Assembly (NCBI GenBank): GCA_964612525.1 | Contig: CAZTCQ010000004.1 | Span: forward strand, 1 to 45,023 | Source: JAGNRR01 sp964612525 | GTDB taxonomy: Bacteria; Bacteroidota; Bacteroidia; Chitinophagales; Chitinophagaceae | Direction of reading: 5' to 3' | DNA: 45,023 nucleotides | Part shown: piece by piece, positions 32,968 through 41,786 of the stretch | How the letters are laid out: the number at the start of each line of letters is the position of its first letter | How positions within the stretch are numbered: the stretch's first letter is position 1 | Program-made: the position numbers and the translations under genes | Notes under the pieces: model-generated | Database searches by the model: none | What the model saw: only the letters and a program-made list of their open reading frames with translations | What the model was told of the DNA's origin: nothing

Positions 32968-33147
32968 ATAAAACCGTTTTATACTAATTTATCCAGAGAC
33001 GGTGTTTTGGGTGATGGAGTATATGGCATTTTTTGTTCAAGAGGCTCACGAAGTCTGAAACCCACAGACTTCAGTACGTCCACTTATAATGCCATATTCA
33101 ATAGTGAGTATACAAGAAACTTGAATTTTGTGGGGAAGTCATTGTGA
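32968..33147 (+). pseudogene. Stranded C-terminal segment of the first lipoprotein (in frame after TAG)
   Basis: Directly after the TAG the same frame reads IKPFYTNLSRDGVLGDG, then TSTYNAIFNSEYTRNLNFVG and KSL before TGA 33145-33147. It aligns with the end of the paralogue (IKPIYTNLSRDGVLEKE ... VTRNLNFVGISLD). No frameshift or other stop occurs in 59 codons. The remnant therefore either arose recently or is still translated by readthrough. Together with 32080-32967 the frame spans 356 codons with the TGA, close to the paralogue (351 residues). Confidence 0.85.
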
Positions 33148-33233
33148 CTGGGACTATTTTTATTAGAACATTCTAAAACCTTAAGGTCAAACGGTTTGGT
33201 CATTTTGTTTCCTTACTATCAGCACATTGTAAA

Positions 33234-33290
33234 ACTTGTGAACAAATGAAACACTGTGATTATAAGCTCCGTTAAAAAAGCTTAGTTTTG
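33234..33290 (+). promoter_or_regulatory. Upstream region of the second lipoprotein: ACTTGTGAACAAATG, 34 bp, TAGTTTTG
   Basis: ACTTGTGAACAAATG (33234-33248) is followed after 34 bp by TAGTTTTG (33283-33290), a match to TAnnTTTG. The intervening sequence shares TAAGCT and TTAAAAAA with the first copy. The -7 box ends five bases before the ATG at 33296. The arrangement duplicates that at 32018-32074. Confidence 0.55.
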
Positions 33291-33295
33291 TGCCT

Positions 33296-34351
33296 ATGAA
33301 AAAATTGGAATTCCTCCTTCTTGTCGTGTTGTTTTTCTCAGCTTGTGACGATGACTTCAAAGTAGGAGCTGATTATAAAGAAGTGACTATTGTCTATGGT
33401 TTATTGGATCATGGAAGTTTGACCAACGATCAATATATAAAAATTACACGAGGTTATTTTAGTGAGACGGAAGACAATCTTTTGTTGGCGGGCAATATAG
33501 ATTCTATTTATTATCGCGACCTAGACGTAACAGTGGAGGAATATGACAATGGAAATTTAACAAAGACGATTAATTGTATTCGAGTTGATTTAGCGACTCT
33601 TCCAGTACCAATCAAAAAAGAAAGTGGCGTTTTTGCTGATAGTCCTAATTATGCCTACCGTTTTGTAGAACCTTTGGACGCCAGCAGAGAATATAAGTTG
33701 ATTATAAAAAATAATGAGAGTGGGAGTGTGATTACGGCAAGAACCGGTATCATAAATACAGATCCGAATACGTTTACTATCATCAAACCTTTTACGGCTA
33801 ATGATCAGTTGCAGTTTGGCGAGCCTTTGCAGACCTATACTTTTAGTTGGAAATCTCCGCCCAAAGCGGAGCTATTCGATATTTTATTAAAATTCTATTA
33901 CGATGATATTAATTTAGTTTCTAAGGATACCGTGAAGAAATCTGTGGATTTAGCTTTGGGTTCTTTTATTCCTAGAAGTGCTGGCGCCATGAGCTATGAA
34001 ATGGACAATGTAGTTTTCTATTCGCTGTTAAGCGCTAATTTGGGAGCAGCACCTGCCAATGTGATTCGTCGAGTGGATACCACCCAATTGTTTTTTGTAG
34101 CAGGGGACACTGTGGTACAAAAATATATTGATGTAAATAACGCACAAGGTGGATTAACAAACGATCAGATAAAACCAATATATACCAATCTTTCAAGAGA
34201 TGGCGTTTTAGAAAAGGAGGTAGTGGGCATATTTGGAGCTCGGTCTACTCGCTTTGTAGGAAATTTAGTTTTTGATCAAAAAACGTATGACACACTCTAC
34301 TATAGTGATGTTACTAGAAATTTGAATTTCGTTGGAATATCATTAGATTAG
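33296..34351 (+). CDS. Outer-membrane-type lipoprotein, intact paralogue of the preceding gene
   Basis: I start at ATG 33296 (MKKLEFLLLVVLFFSACDDD, lipobox before C18); GTG 33290 is a possible alternative. The 351-residue product is similar over its full length to the preceding gene: GADYKEVTIVYGLLD, QYIKITRGYFSETEDNLLLA, ESGSVITARTGIINTD and VDLALGSFIPRS. Known domain families are not clearly matched. It ends with TAG, so TAG does act as a stop here. The last four bases overlap the convergent lptD gene. It is probably exposed on the outer membrane. Confidence 0.75.
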   Translation: MKKLEFLLLVVLFFSACDDDFKVGADYKEVTIVYGLLDHGSLTNDQYIKITRGYFSETEDNLLLAGNIDSIYYRDLDVTVEEYDNGNLTKTINCIRVDLATLPVPIKKESGVFADSPNYAYRFVEPLDASREYKLIIKNNESGSVITARTGIINTDPNTFTIIKPFTANDQLQFGEPLQTYTFSWKSPPKAELFDILLKFYYDDINLVSKDTVKKSVDLALGSFIPRSAGAMSYEMDNVVFYSLLSANLGAAPANVIRRVDTTQLFFVAGDTVVQKYIDVNNAQGGLTNDQIKPIYTNLSRDGVLEKEVVGIFGARSTRFVGNLVFDQKTYDTLYYSDVTRNLNFVGISLD

Positions 34352-36948
34352 AAATTATCTCGGAAATCTTTTCTTCGTAGTAATTTCAAATCTTGTAATA
34401 CAGAAGCTTTAACGTTGAGCGAGAAATTATAACTTTTTCTAAAACCGAAGGGAACCACATTGATTCTCATTTCCCAACAATGTAAATCTCTAAAAATATC
34501 AATGGAGGTAAAGGTTAAGTTTTTATTGATAAAATCATACCCACTTTGTAGTCCTATTTTCCAGCGAGGTGTCAAGTTTACATCGCCCGAAAAATTCAAG
34601 TCCTGGCCAAAGGAAAGAGTATCCTTAAAATTGTTGGTGATGTTATCACGCTTATATAATTTATTAAAACGCATATTATAATTTACTCTAAGCGTGAAAG
34701 GGATATTAAAGTCTACATAATTACCGTAATCCAATCCATTATCTATCAGGCGGTCATCGGTTTCCTCATTACTTTCTTCACGCTTTCTATTTAACGGAAA
34801 ACTAGCTCCGATGGCCACCGTAGCACTCTCAAATCGTAAAAACTTTTTGTCGGTCGTGTAATAAAAATCTTGTTTCCGTTGGAAGGTATTAGTATCGATG
34901 GCATAAGGGCTAAAGCTCGCTCCCGAGGAAATATTAATCTTTTTGAAAAGGGTGGTTCTGTACGACATAGTCAGATTTCTCCAATTAAAAGAATCAACAG
35001 CCATGTTGTAAAAGGTACTAAAGTTTAAACCATCGATTAAATTTATTTTTTGCGCTTTGCCATTACTGTCTTTGGAGTTCACCTTCATTTGAAGATTGTT
35101 CCCTAGGTTAAAACCAATCCCGCCAATTTCTCCATTCGGAGGACCACCAAATGGTTGGCCAGCGAAGTAGGACAAGCGTGAACGAGTAAAGTTTTGATCA
35201 CGATAGGTGTCATAATAGTTTCCGTATCGTGGCAGGCCAAAATCAGGACGATATTGAAAATTAATTCTGGGAGTCATTACGTGACGGATACCCGCAATTC
35301 GTCCCTTGTTGAATAATTTAATTCCATAAATCCGAGTAGAAAAATCAGCATTGATATTAAAATCTCTAGCCGTGAAAAAACCATTACTTAAAGAAGAATC
35401 AATTTTTTCATTTTGAAAATCATAAGACTGAAAGAGTCGTTTTGAAAACCAATATTCATTGTAAGAAGCGGTGAAGTTGGCATTGATATATCGGAATAAA
35501 TTATAAGTAGCCGTGATGGGAACGCTATGCTTGATTCCATTATTAAAATCATTTACATTTAACGTTTGAAAATTGAGCTGTGTATCAATAAATTCATATT
35601 GGTTTACAGCAGCTAACTGATAACTCGCTGTGATTTTTTCATACCATCTTGGTTTGATTACATCCTTCCGAAATTTAAAAGGGTAGAGCTGGTTTGCGGA
35701 GAAGTTTATCTCTGGCAAGGTGACGTTAACCAATCCGGTTTGCGTGTTTTGATTGTGCCGTGCACTCACGCTTAAATTAAAGGGCAGCCCTTCCCAAGTC
35801 TTGGAATAATTAATAGATGACGAGTAGTTATTGTTTAAGTAGCGGCTAGCATCATAGGAGTTATTAGTATAATACTGGCTAGTTCCTAAAGTAACATTTG
35901 CCGAAAAATTAGTGCCTGGTTTTACATTTCTATCTAGCTGATGCGACCAACGAACAATGAAGTTTCGAGAGGTATTGCCTGCGCTGTTTTCAAATTCATT
36001 TCCGATTTTATTGTAGGCATAATCAAATTGTAAATTTCCTTTGAAACGATAGCGCCACACGTAATTATTTATTGCACCAATTCGATACGTTCCCAATGAA
36101 TAAATATCCGCCTGAGCTAACAAATCTAAATGATCATTGATGGCAAAATAGTAGCCGCCTCCACGAAGACCAAAACCAAGATTTTGACTCATATCATAAG
36201 TGGGTAATTTAAATCCCGAGCGTTGTCCTTTTTTTAAGGGGAAGAGTCCAAAGGGGAGATAAAGAGGCGTAGGTATATCTTCAACCACTAGATTGGCCGT
36301 TCCACTTACAGCGACTTTGTTCGGAATGATTTTTACTTTTTTTGCTGAGATTCCAAAGTGTGGGTGTTCTAAATTACAGGTAGTATAAATGTTGTTTCTA
36401 CCGTAAATACTTTGATCTTTATTTCGTTTTATTTTTTCACTTTTAATAAAGCCTTCGCCATACTGACTGTAGGCATTGCTCAAAACAGCTCGTTGCGATT
36501 TGAAATTAAATCGCATTTCTTTGAACTTTGTTTTCTCCTCAGCTTTGGTTAATAAGTGTTTGTCCACGGAGTCTTTTTCCCATTGTAGCGGGCTGGCTTT
36601 CATGGTGCTAGAGTCTTGCACGTATTCTATAAAACTGGCGTCCACCACAATGTCTTGATACTTGATTTGAGCATCTCGGTATAGGAGTAAACGTTTTCTG
36701 GCGGCATCGTAGACAATGGAGTCGTATGATTCATAAAAAACTGGATCGGATAAATCATCCTGAGCGATTGGGATTTTTTTTTGGATTGAATCAGTTGGTG
36801 GCGGATTCCTACTGATAGAATCTTGTACGGAAGCTGTGGAGTCCGAACTTTGAGCCGCTGTTAAAAGATTGACAAATAACAGAATGACTAACAGAATATA
36901 TCTGCTAGAGCCACTTGCTAATAGTCGGAATGAATTAACTTTACGCAA
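34348..36948 (-). CDS. lptD: LptD-like lipopolysaccharide assembly outer-membrane protein
   Basis: The 866-residue protein has a signal peptide (ending LLTAAQ near residue 33) and an N-terminal OstA-like beta-jellyroll (SIVYDAARKRLLLYRDAQIK, VVDASFIEYVQDS, MRFNFKSQRAVLSNAYSQYG). The LptD-type middle follows (YTTCNLEHPHFGISAKKVKI, PTPLYLPFGLFPLKKGQRSG) and then a long beta-barrel of alternating aromatic strands. Known: LptD with LptE inserts LPS into the outer leaflet. The Bacteroidota version is typically longer and divergent in sequence. It is divergent from the amidase-MlaD-OstA group. Confidence 0.88.
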   Translation of the reverse strand: MRKVNSFRLLASGSSRYILLVILLFVNLLTAAQSSDSTASVQDSISRNPPPTDSIQKKIPIAQDDLSDPVFYESYDSIVYDAARKRLLLYRDAQIKYQDIVVDASFIEYVQDSSTMKASPLQWEKDSVDKHLLTKAEEKTKFKEMRFNFKSQRAVLSNAYSQYGEGFIKSEKIKRNKDQSIYGRNNIYTTCNLEHPHFGISAKKVKIIPNKVAVSGTANLVVEDIPTPLYLPFGLFPLKKGQRSGFKLPTYDMSQNLGFGLRGGGYYFAINDHLDLLAQADIYSLGTYRIGAINNYVWRYRFKGNLQFDYAYNKIGNEFENSAGNTSRNFIVRWSHQLDRNVKPGTNFSANVTLGTSQYYTNNSYDASRYLNNNYSSSINYSKTWEGLPFNLSVSARHNQNTQTGLVNVTLPEINFSANQLYPFKFRKDVIKPRWYEKITASYQLAAVNQYEFIDTQLNFQTLNVNDFNNGIKHSVPITATYNLFRYINANFTASYNEYWFSKRLFQSYDFQNEKIDSSLSNGFFTARDFNINADFSTRIYGIKLFNKGRIAGIRHVMTPRINFQYRPDFGLPRYGNYYDTYRDQNFTRSRLSYFAGQPFGGPPNGEIGGIGFNLGNNLQMKVNSKDSNGKAQKINLIDGLNFSTFYNMAVDSFNWRNLTMSYRTTLFKKINISSGASFSPYAIDTNTFQRKQDFYYTTDKKFLRFESATVAIGASFPLNRKREESNEETDDRLIDNGLDYGNYVDFNIPFTLRVNYNMRFNKLYKRDNITNNFKDTLSFGQDLNFSGDVNLTPRWKIGLQSGYDFINKNLTFTSIDIFRDLHCWEMRINVVPFGFRKSYNFSLNVKASVLQDLKLLRRKDFRDNF

Positions 36949-37030
36949 TCAAATAATTTGCGGTAAATGTAAGCTTATCATGAGCAATGTACTTGCTGCA
37001 AGGGTTAAAGGATTTATAACGAATTTGAAT

Positions 37031-37819
37031 ATGAAACTAAAGCAACTAACAATGGCCTCTTTGATTGTGGCATTTATGATGGGCAGTTTGTATTTGCTAG
37101 CATCGCCTTTGTCGCCAGCTCCAGCGGTTAAAAAAGTAAGAAAAATTGTTATTGATGCAGGGCATGGTGGAAAAGATCCAGGCTGTCATGGACAATATTC
37201 TTTTGAAAAAAATATAGCGCTAGATGTGTCAAAACGTTTAGGGCAACGATTAAAAAAACAAATGAGCGAGGTTGAGGTTTTATATACCCGAGAGTACGAT
37301 TGGTATCCTCCGCTCAAAGAGCGTCACCAGATGGCCAATGATGCAAAAGCAGATTTGTTTATCTCAATCCATATTAATTCAAGTCCTCGAAGAGTGACAA
37401 CAGCTAATGGCACTGAAACTTATGTACTGGGCTTGCATAGAACAGATCAAAAAGAAGGAGCGATAGGGGAATATGCTGGAAATTTTGTTGCAGATCGTGG
37501 ATTGCTTGATCCGAAAGATCCATTGAATCAAATTTTAATCGCTCAGTATTCCCAAACATTCCTAGCGAGTAGTATTTTGCTAGGTTCTTTGATAGAAGCT
37601 CAATTTGAATCGCAGGGGAGAAAGAGTGCTGGTGTAAAACAAAAAGGATTGGAGGTTTTAGCCGGAACGGCCATGCCTGCCGTTTTGGTGGAATTAGGTT
37701 TTTTGAATAATCCAAGCGAGGAAGCTATGCTGAACAGCGAACTTGGAAAAAATAAATGTGCCAATGCCATATTTTTTGCTATTCAAAAGTATAAGGACGA
37801 GGTAGAAAAAACGAACTAA
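37031..37819 (+). CDS. N-acetylmuramoyl-L-alanine amidase (Amidase_3)
   Basis: I start at ATG 37031 because it gives a signal-anchor (MKLKQLTMASLIVAFMMGSL); the frame stays open to 36869 but overlaps the divergent lptD start. The 262-residue protein has the zinc ligands and catalytic Glu of Amidase_3: H45 in DAGHGGKDPG, E59 in SFEKN, H114 in ISIHINSS, and E221 in VLVELGFLNN. Known: it cuts the bond between N-acetylmuramic acid and L-Ala during cell separation and wall turnover. It is the first gene of a plus-strand group with the MlaD and OstA-like genes. Confidence 0.93.
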   Translation: MKLKQLTMASLIVAFMMGSLYLLASPLSPAPAVKKVRKIVIDAGHGGKDPGCHGQYSFEKNIALDVSKRLGQRLKKQMSEVEVLYTREYDWYPPLKERHQMANDAKADLFISIHINSSPRRVTTANGTETYVLGLHRTDQKEGAIGEYAGNFVADRGLLDPKDPLNQILIAQYSQTFLASSILLGSLIEAQFESQGRKSAGVKQKGLEVLAGTAMPAVLVELGFLNNPSEEAMLNSELGKNKCANAIFFAIQKYKDEVEKTN

Positions 37820-37852
37820 TTAATAAAAGGAAACCCTAGAAATTAGCAACTT

Positions 37853-38863
37853 ATGAAGATAGCAAATGAGGTGAAAATTGGATTATTGGGCGTGATAGCG
37901 ATTGCAGTTTTTTTACTTGGTTTTAATTACCTCAAAGGGAAAGGTTTGATGTCTAGTGCTAGAACCGTGAGTGCAAATTATGAAGATGTAAGTGGTTTGA
38001 CGGCTGCCAATCGGGTTACGTTGAATGGATATGAAGTAGGTTCGGTTAGTGATATTTATTTGGAAGGCGGGAATATTGACAAAGGAATTACAGTTGAGAT
38101 GTCAATTGATAAGGGGATCAAAATTCCTAAAAATTCTTCCGCTGCTATTGTGGCTGATGGTTTGTTGGGCACCAAGGCAATACAATTAACCTTGGGTACT
38201 TCAAAAGAATGCTTGGACGGTGATGGTACAATTCTAGGTGAAACTCAAGTAGGCATGATGGACAAAGTGGGGAACCAAATTGATCCAATTATGAAAGACT
38301 TAAAAGCCACCCTTGCCTCTTTAAACGAATCAATTGCTTCCATAAATAATATCCTTACTCCCAGTACTCAGCAAAATATAAAAAACTCTGTTGCCACATT
38401 AAATAGCACCTTGAATGAATTTAATGGACTGGCGAAAACACTCAATGGTCAAAAAGCAAATGTAGATAAGGTGATGAATAACATGACTGGTATTTCTAAC
38501 AGTCTAACGGGTTTTTCTAATAACCTTAGCAAAAACAATGGAGTTATAAATCGTACTTTGTCTAATCTGGAAACAACCTCGCAGAATTTTAGTAAACTTC
38601 AATTGGAACAGACGGTGACAAAATTAAATACAACGATAGGCTCACTTCAATCCACATTGAACAAGGTGAATAATGGAAAGGGGAGTATGGCCTTGTTGAT
38701 GAATGATGCCCAGCTTTATAATAATATAAAAAATACGAGTGCTACCTTAAATAACCTACTCTACGATTTAAGTGCACGACCTCACCGTTATGTAAATTTG
38801 AGTTTGTTTGGGGGTAGAAAGAAAAAAGCATCTCCACCCTTAAATGCTCCAAATGGTGATTAG
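37853..38863 (+). CDS. MlaD-family (MCE domain) protein
   Basis: The 336-residue protein has an N-terminal membrane anchor (about residues 8-27, VKIGLLGVIAIAVFLLGFNY), then the MCE domain (ANYEDVSGLTAANRVTLNGY, EVGSVSDIYLEGG, KNSSAAIVADGLLGTKAIQL). A long helical Asn/Ser/Thr-rich C-terminal region follows from about residue 150, with repeated NNxTG and TLN patterns. Known: MCE proteins form rings that carry lipids between membranes with an ABC transporter; in Bacteroidota this gene is commonly next to an amidase and an OstA-like gene. The partner ATPase and permease are not in this group. Confidence 0.9.
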   Translation: MKIANEVKIGLLGVIAIAVFLLGFNYLKGKGLMSSARTVSANYEDVSGLTAANRVTLNGYEVGSVSDIYLEGGNIDKGITVEMSIDKGIKIPKNSSAAIVADGLLGTKAIQLTLGTSKECLDGDGTILGETQVGMMDKVGNQIDPIMKDLKATLASLNESIASINNILTPSTQQNIKNSVATLNSTLNEFNGLAKTLNGQKANVDKVMNNMTGISNSLTGFSNNLSKNNGVINRTLSNLETTSQNFSKLQLEQTVTKLNTTIGSLQSTLNKVNNGKGSMALLMNDAQLYNNIKNTSATLNNLLYDLSARPHRYVNLSLFGGRKKKASPPLNAPNGD

Positions 38864-40703
38864 CCAAATTACAAAATATGGACAAGTTTTGGGAATGCTT
38901 CTGATCACAGTAGCATTTTTTAGTATGAATGCTTTTGCCCAAGTGGACTCGACTAATCGGCAAGAGATAGCGGATAGTTCTCTGGCTAATCAGACAAAAA
39001 TCAAGATTGTTCATGCTGACAGCTTGAGAGCTATTAAAATTTCTATGGATGGATATACCAATAAATTAATTGGGAATGTGCAAGTACGAAGTGATGATGT
39101 TGTAATGTATTGCGATAGTGCTTATTTAAATGACATTGATAATCGAATAAAAGCATTTGGGAATGTAGATATACGTAGAGGAGGGGCCACTTCGGCCAAG
39201 GCAGATTATGTTGAGTACGTTGGGAATACCGCTCAAGCATTCATGAAAGGGAATGTTCAAGTTTTTGATAATGGTAGCAATTTAATAACTGATGATCTTA
39301 GCTACAACCTTCGGTCAAAAATTGGTATATATAAAAACGGAGGACAATTGGTCAGTGATGGAACTACGATTAGCAGTGATTATGGAAAATATAATGGACG
39401 TTCCAAACAATCCTATTTTAAAGGGAATGTATTTATAACTAGCCCAGATAGTGATATTGAATCAAAGGAGTTGACCTATAATACAGATACTAAAAAGATA
39501 GTTTTCTTAGATGAATCTACCGTCTATAGTAATGACGCCATGATTGAAACTAAGGCCGGAACTTATAATCAGAAAACAGGGGAAGCTAATTTCTCTCGAA
39601 GAACAACCGTTGACAATGAAACGCAAATTATTACTGCAGATAAGTTAACCTACAATGAAAAATCAGGTTCCGGACGGGCGACCGGCAATGTCGTAGTAGT
39701 TGATAAAGCTGAAAACACCATTCTCTATGCTCAAGTGGCAAATTATAATAAAGAAACAGGTTCTGGAAATGCAAAAGGGCGAGTGATAATTGTTGATGAA
39801 GTAGAAAACACGATTCTATATGCCGATGCTACTCGCTATAACAAAGCAACTGGCTATGGAGTGGCCACAGGCAATGTGCGATATGTTGATACTACCGAAA
39901 ATATAGAACTTACGGCAGGCAAGGCGGAGTATAATGAGCATAATAGTTTTTTATTAGCTACGCAAAATCCTATTTTAACTACTATAAACGAAACGGATAC
40001 AATTCTAATTGTGGCGGACACCATGATTTCTTTACGTTCAGTGGATACGCTTAATTTGAAAAGTAGAATTGTAAAAAACGGGAAATCAGTCTATACCTTA
40101 TTGCATAAAAAGCATCTTGAGACGTACGAGGATAAAAAGATTATTATTTGCAACAAGCGGGTTCAAATTTATGGTGATAGCATGCAAGCAGTTTGCGACA
40201 GTATGATTTACCAACAATCTGATTCATTGTTTCATTTATATAAAAAACCAATAGTTTGGAATCAAAATCAACAGGCAGAAGGGGATACGATTCATATTTA
40301 TATGGCCAATAATAAAATTAAGAAAACAGAATTACGGGCTAACTCTTTCATTATTAATGATACCCAATACCCACAAATGTATAATCAAATAAAGGGTATT
40401 GACATTGATGCCTTTTTTGCTGATAATGAGATTAAACAGGCCATTGTGATGGGTAACGCTCAAAGTATTTATTACGCCACTAACGAGGCCAAGGAGTTTA
40501 TTGGATTGAATAAAGCAGAAGGGGCGAGAATTAAAATTCTTTTTAAGGAAAAAGAAGTAAATAGAATTGTATTTTACAATCAGCCTAAAGGAGCATTTTA
40601 TCCTATGGAAAAAATTAATCAAAAAGATCAATTTTTATCGGGCTTTGATTGGAAAACAAAATTGCGACCGCAATCACGTGAACAACTAAGAAATAGAAAA
40701 TAA
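38844..40703 (+). CDS. OstA-like (LptA/LptD N-terminal type) exported protein with tandem repeats
   Basis: The 619-residue protein overlaps the mlaD-like gene by 20 bp (or 11 bp if it starts at Met4) and has a signal peptide ending FFSMNAFAQ. Its body is OstA-type beta-jellyroll: ADSLRAIKISMDGYTNKLIG, VVMYCDSAYLNDIDNRIKAFG and further strands. Three tandem repeats of about 33 residues occur at roughly 270-370, built on AENTILYAQVANYNKETGSG / VENTILYADATRYNKATGYG. Inference: part of a periplasmic lipid-transport bridge, possibly with LptD encoded divergently nearby. Confidence 0.85.
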   Translation: MLQMVISQITKYGQVLGMLLITVAFFSMNAFAQVDSTNRQEIADSSLANQTKIKIVHADSLRAIKISMDGYTNKLIGNVQVRSDDVVMYCDSAYLNDIDNRIKAFGNVDIRRGGATSAKADYVEYVGNTAQAFMKGNVQVFDNGSNLITDDLSYNLRSKIGIYKNGGQLVSDGTTISSDYGKYNGRSKQSYFKGNVFITSPDSDIESKELTYNTDTKKIVFLDESTVYSNDAMIETKAGTYNQKTGEANFSRRTTVDNETQIITADKLTYNEKSGSGRATGNVVVVDKAENTILYAQVANYNKETGSGNAKGRVIIVDEVENTILYADATRYNKATGYGVATGNVRYVDTTENIELTAGKAEYNEHNSFLLATQNPILTTINETDTILIVADTMISLRSVDTLNLKSRIVKNGKSVYTLLHKKHLETYEDKKIIICNKRVQIYGDSMQAVCDSMIYQQSDSLFHLYKKPIVWNQNQQAEGDTIHIYMANNKIKKTELRANSFIINDTQYPQMYNQIKGIDIDAFFADNEIKQAIVMGNAQSIYYATNEAKEFIGLNKAEGARIKILFKEKEVNRIVFYNQPKGAFYPMEKINQKDQFLSGFDWKTKLRPQSREQLRNRK

Positions 40704-40951
40704 TGAGCAGCTACGTATTACAAAACAGACATAAACTAAAGAAAATGGTACTAGTATCTCTTGTCTGCTTGGCAATAACAGGCGGTTTGTCTTATTGGTT
40801 GGCCAAAAATAATTATCCTGCGCCCTTGGGGGAGGTAGGGTTCTCCATAAGTTATTTCCTAGTGTTTATTTCTTTGTTTGTTCTTTTTGCCTCTGCTATA
40901 TCGCTATTGCTCATCAGTATATTAGAGGCAGTAGGTTTTTGGCATAAATAA
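40703..40951 (+). CDS. Small membrane protein, 82 residues
   Basis: The ATG overlaps the stop codon of the OstA-like gene as TAATG, so it is very likely translated in the same operon. The protein has two hydrophobic helices (about residues 15-34 and 50-76) with a basic N-terminus (QNRHKLKKM). I recognise no family. It may be an accessory to the envelope group. Confidence 0.7.
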   Translation: MSSYVLQNRHKLKKMVLVSLVCLAITGGLSYWLAKNNYPAPLGEVGFSISYFLVFISLFVLFASAISLLLISILEAVGFWHK

Positions 40952-40978
40952 AAATACCTTCTTTACAGAAGGCATTTT
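40952..40978. terminator. Terminator hairpin between convergent genes
   Basis: CCTTCT and AGAAGG form a stem around TTAC, extended by AAAT/ATTT across a one-base mismatch, with A-runs before and T-runs after. It can serve both the plus-strand envelope operon and the minus-strand cysteine-rich gene. Confidence 0.7.
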
Positions 40979-41003
40979 AAATTAAGTCAAAACGAGATAT
41001 TTA

Positions 41004-41786
41004 TTAGTACCGATTATATCGGCTCGAGTTACGTTTTGGCTTCTTTTGGCAGCATTCTTTCTTGCAACTAGGGCCGCAAGACTTTACCTTACTTTTTGAA
41101 CAACATGCTTTTTTGCAACCAGATGAGCATTTGCTTTTCTTAGATTTTGAACAGCTAGACTTTTTACTACAAGAGGTCTTTAAGCAATTTGCTTTGTTTT
41201 TACAACATGCTTTTTTACCCGCTTTGTTGTTGCATGATTGCTCCTTGTCGCAAGATTTTTTCATTCCTCCTTTACCACAAGTTTTTTTAGAACAAGAGGA
41301 GTTAGCGCCAGAGCAGGACTGTTTACTGCAAGAAGACATACAGTTATCATTCTGAGCACAACCCTTGGTATGACAATTAGCGTTTTTTCTAAACTGTTGT
41401 TCATGAGAGCACATTCTTTTTACTTTACAGCAGCCCGGAGAGACGCCAGAAATGCATTCACTATTACAAGCGTTTACTCGTTTTTGATGCTGACACATTC
41501 TTTTTTCGTGACAGCAGTTTCTTTTATGTTTAGATTGACAACATGCCTTATTACATGCTGAAACAGGACCTGAGGCAGCTGTATTTAACCTTCGTGATCC
41601 ATTAAAACCATTTACTTCATTTCGGTAATTCATGCTTTGTGCAGCGCGCTTACCATAATTTCGAGCTACTTGGAAGCCACCGTCCTTGGAGTTGGCGTTA
41701 TAGCCCATATTTCTTTGAGCTTGTACTTCTTGAGTTGCAAGCAAGCTTAGACAGCTTAGCAGGAGGATTCCCAATATCTTTTTCAT
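41004..41786 (-). CDS. Secreted cysteine- and lysine-rich protein (33 Cys in the mature part)
   Basis: No family is recognised. The 260-residue product has a signal peptide (1-24, ending EVQAQ), an Asn/Gly/Arg-rich segment without cysteine to about residue 77, then a Lys-rich region with 33 cysteines. Two related modules are visible: CCHEKRMCQHQKRVNACNSEC and CCKVKRMCSHEQQFRKNANC. The last third repeats KKACC, KKECC and CSKK. It lacks Trp, and Asp and Glu are scarce. The composition suggests metal binding or a disulfide-crosslinked structural protein; neither is shown. The plus-strand ORFs over it are shadows. It is downstream of bshC on the same strand. Confidence 0.7.
   Translation of the reverse strand: MKKILGILLLSCLSLLATQEVQAQRNMGYNANSKDGGFQVARNYGKRAAQSMNYRNEVNGFNGSRRLNTAASGPVSACNKACCQSKHKRNCCHEKRMCQHQKRVNACNSECISGVSPGCCKVKRMCSHEQQFRKNANCHTKGCAQNDNCMSSCSKQSCSGANSSCSKKTCGKGGMKKSCDKEQSCNNKAGKKACCKNKANCLKTSCSKKSSCSKSKKSKCSSGCKKACCSKSKVKSCGPSCKKECCQKKPKRNSSRYNRY

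Noticed and set aside
36869..37030. 54-codon N-terminal extension of the amidase
   Set aside because: It overlaps the divergent lptD start, has no signal-like features, and the ATG at 37031 gives a proper signal anchor.
41062..41561. Two plus-strand ORFs over the cysteine-rich gene
   Set aside because: They are Leu/Phe/Ser-rich antisense shadows of the biased codons of the minus-strand gene.
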